Assembly: GCA_944321335.1 (NCBI GenBank) | Contig: CALUKX010000008.1 | Coordinates: forward strand, 1-61,496 | Reading direction: 5' to 3' | Length of the DNA stretch: 61,496 bases | Origin: an uncultured Phocaeicola sp. | GTDB taxonomy: Bacteria; Bacteroidota; Bacteroidia; Bacteroidales; Bacteroidaceae | Shown: one piece after another, positions 60,077 through 61,496 of the stretch | Position numbering within the stretch: the first letter of the stretch is position 1 | Layout of the letters: the number at the start of each line of letters is the position of its first letter | The notes under the pieces: model-generated | Database searches by the model: none | The model's input: only the letters and a program-made list of their open reading frames with translations | What the model was told of the DNA's origin: nothing | Program-made: the position numbers and the translations under genes

Positions 60077-61294
60077 TTATTTCTTTAATCCACCATTCAG
60101 ATTAGGGAGGAACACGGCTATCGCACCCAATAAAGGCAATATGGTAGTTATACGAAAAATGAACTCGATGCTGGTCTGGTCGGCCAACCAACCGAAGAAG
60201 ACCGATCCGATACCCCCCAATCCGAACGACAGACCATAGAAACCGCCTACAATCATTCCGAACTTATCGGGGACCAATTCGGTAGCATACACCAAGATGG
60301 AAGAAAAAGCCGAAGAGATGACCAATGCAATGACGATAGACAATGCAATGGTCCACCCCAGACTCACAAAAGGCAGCAATACTGTAAACGGAGCCGCACC
60401 AAAGATCGAACCGAGAATCACATATTTACGACCTACCCTATCACCGACAGCACCTCCAACAATGATTCCGACTGCAAAAGCGAAAAGATAAACGAACAGA
60501 CACAACTGTGATGCCTGTATGGATATACCGAACCTATCTATCAGAAAGAATGTAAAATAGTTGGCCATACAGTTTATGTAGAGATTCTTGGAAAACATCA
60601 GAACAACCAAAAGCAACAAGGCAAAACCGATCTTCCTTTTCGGCAAAGACCTTACCCCTAAATCCACAGATTCAGTCTTCCAATGCAATCCGTTGACCAA
60701 CTGACGGCTGAGCCACTTGCCCACCCAAGCCAATAGCACTACAGCTACTATGGCACAAATGGTAAACCATCCGATGGCTTTCAACCCATAAGGCACCACA
60801 ATCAAGGCAGCCACCAACGGCCCGATGGCATTTCCCCCTTCTCCGCCGACCTGAAATATCGACTGTGCCAATCCTTTCCGATGCCTGGCAGCCATCTGTG
60901 CCACACGCGAAGCTCCCGGATGGAAGATGGCAGAACCGCAACCGATCGTGGCAACGGATATCAGAATAATATAGAAATTGGGGGCAGTAGCAAGCATGAT
61001 CAATCCGATAAAGGTTATACACATACCGAAAACCAGAGAATAAGGCTTCGGATGACGGTCGGTATAAGACCCGACAAAAGGCTGGAAGATAGAGGTAGTA
61101 AACTGGAACACCAACGTAATGATACCGATCTGGGCGAATGAAAAGCCGAACTTATCCTTGATCAACGGATAGCTTGCCGGTATGACCGACTGTATCATGT
61201 CATTCAGCAAATGAGTCAATGTGATTACAATCAAAACCTCATAGACGGTCTTGGCTGCAGAAAGGCTCGGATGTTTCTGAAGCGGTGTATCCAT
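60077..61294 (-). CDS. MFS transporter, Fsr-like (fosmidomycin-resistance family)
   Basis: The 405-residue protein has 12 hydrophobic segments and the Fsr-type N-terminal LTHLLNDMIQSVIPASYPLI. The loop-2 motif is GSYTDRHPKPYSL and a second such motif is GDRVGRKYVILG. The family exports fosmidomycin in E. coli, but homologues in gut bacteria have no proven drug; resistance should not be concluded. It is a single gene. Confidence 0.88.
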   Translation of the reverse strand: MDTPLQKHPSLSAAKTVYEVLIVITLTHLLNDMIQSVIPASYPLIKDKFGFSFAQIGIITLVFQFTTSIFQPFVGSYTDRHPKPYSLVFGMCITFIGLIMLATAPNFYIILISVATIGCGSAIFHPGASRVAQMAARHRKGLAQSIFQVGGEGGNAIGPLVAALIVVPYGLKAIGWFTICAIVAVVLLAWVGKWLSRQLVNGLHWKTESVDLGVRSLPKRKIGFALLLLVVLMFSKNLYINCMANYFTFFLIDRFGISIQASQLCLFVYLFAFAVGIIVGGAVGDRVGRKYVILGSIFGAAPFTVLLPFVSLGWTIALSIVIALVISSAFSSILVYATELVPDKFGMIVGGFYGLSFGLGGIGSVFFGWLADQTSIEFIFRITTILPLLGAIAVFLPNLNGGLKK

Positions 61295-61420
61295 AGATTG
61301 TTTAAGGTATTAGAACACGAGGCCATACGGCCTGTCTGATATGCGATTAAAGATACAAAAAAAATTCATACCAAACCGTTTCCTGTCGAAAAGTTTTGTT
61401 TTTAACATCTACAAAAAATA

Positions 61421-61461
61421 GAGGCTGTCTCAAATTGAAATATAATTTGAGATGGCCTTTT
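61421..61461. terminator. Inverted repeat at the right edge (GGCTGTCTCAAATT type)
   Basis: Arms GGCTGTCTCAAATT (61424-61437) and AATTTGAGATGGCC (61444-61457) pair with two mismatches and are followed by TTTTTT. It looks like a terminator for plus-strand transcription. The GAGGCTGTCTCAAA sequence also resembles insertion-sequence ends seen in Bacteroidetes; the window ends too soon to decide. Confidence 0.6.
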
Positions 61462-61496
61462 TTGTGTCTGCAAAAAAAAAATCGGGCAAGCCCCAA

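Noticed and set aside
60077-61294. Antibiotic (fosmidomycin) resistance gene
   Set aside because: Only family membership supports this; the natural substrate is not known.

Overview
The window is about 61.5 kb of chromosome from a member of the Bacteroidales, most likely Parabacteroides or a close relative (inference). Supporting signs are Bacteroidetes-type -7 boxes (TAnnTTTG) in front of many genes, weak Shine-Dalgarno sequences, several outer-membrane TonB-receptor-like barrels, a GLPGLI protein, a fimbrillin lipoprotein, DUF4491 and DUF2795 proteins, and a butyrate kinase/phosphate butyryltransferase pair. No rRNA, phage, integrase or transposase gene is visible. One tRNA (Leu, CAA) is present.

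Layout. 1-3.4 kb: an accessory patch with an AlbA_2/GHKL regulator-like gene bracketed by two near-identical terminator-containing repeats, then an AAA ATPase. 3.5-8 kb: a minus-strand cluster of LytTR regulator, short TonB-like protein, TPR protein and outer-membrane barrel. 8-19.4 kb: MFS exporter, GH31 glycosidase, YgjP-type metalloprotein, ECF sigma/anti-sigma pair, and the housekeeping operon topA-aroK-speA-argB. 19.6-24.8 kb: Nudix hydrolase, 1004-residue TPR protein and a barrel that appears to lack a plug, in one operon. 25-32.2 kb: Lrp regulator, DUF4491, then a response regulator/histidine kinase pair divergent from a GLPGLI protein and a large TonB-receptor-like protein. 32.3-40 kb: HigBA-like toxin-antitoxin pair, ptb-buk, a glutamine-amidotransferase/M19 dipeptidase fusion, a RhuM/PLD-like fusion, and xanthine salvage (xpt and permease). 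40-46 kb: fimbrillin, alkaline phosphatase, HhH protein, NSS transporter, VanZ-like protein, ECF sigma factor. 46-54.5 kb: CYTH protein with a tiny membrane-protein gene just upstream, prfB, long-chain acyl-CoA ligase, argE-like deacetylase, M28 glutaminyl-cyclase-like lipoprotein, sufE, a THUMP-like methyltransferase and a thioredoxin lipoprotein. 54.7-61.5 kb: a broken TIGR04076-like gene invaded by an irregular short-repeat array, DUF2795, PduO-type adenosyltransferase, methyltransferase, ferritin, acyltransferase, tRNA-Leu, a TlpA-like lipoprotein and an Fsr-type MFS exporter.

The coding content is mostly ordinary core genome. The most unusual signals are non-coding: (1) the 22-bp repeat array inside a decayed gene near 54.8-55.1 kb; (2) a dispersed element, seen twice in opposite orientation (37.84-37.91 and 52.61-52.69 kb), with an attenuator-like three-segment architecture ending in a T-run; (3) a perfect 25-bp inverted repeat at 52.41-52.48 kb, part of which recurs inside the thioredoxin gene. 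Among proteins, the C26-M19 fusion (a possible two-step gamma-glutamyl peptide degrader), the GLPGLI/barrel/two-component module, the LytTR/short-TonB/TPR/barrel module and the TPR-plus-barrel operon are the best candidates for undescribed systems. All functional calls rest on motif recognition by eye; no database search was run.
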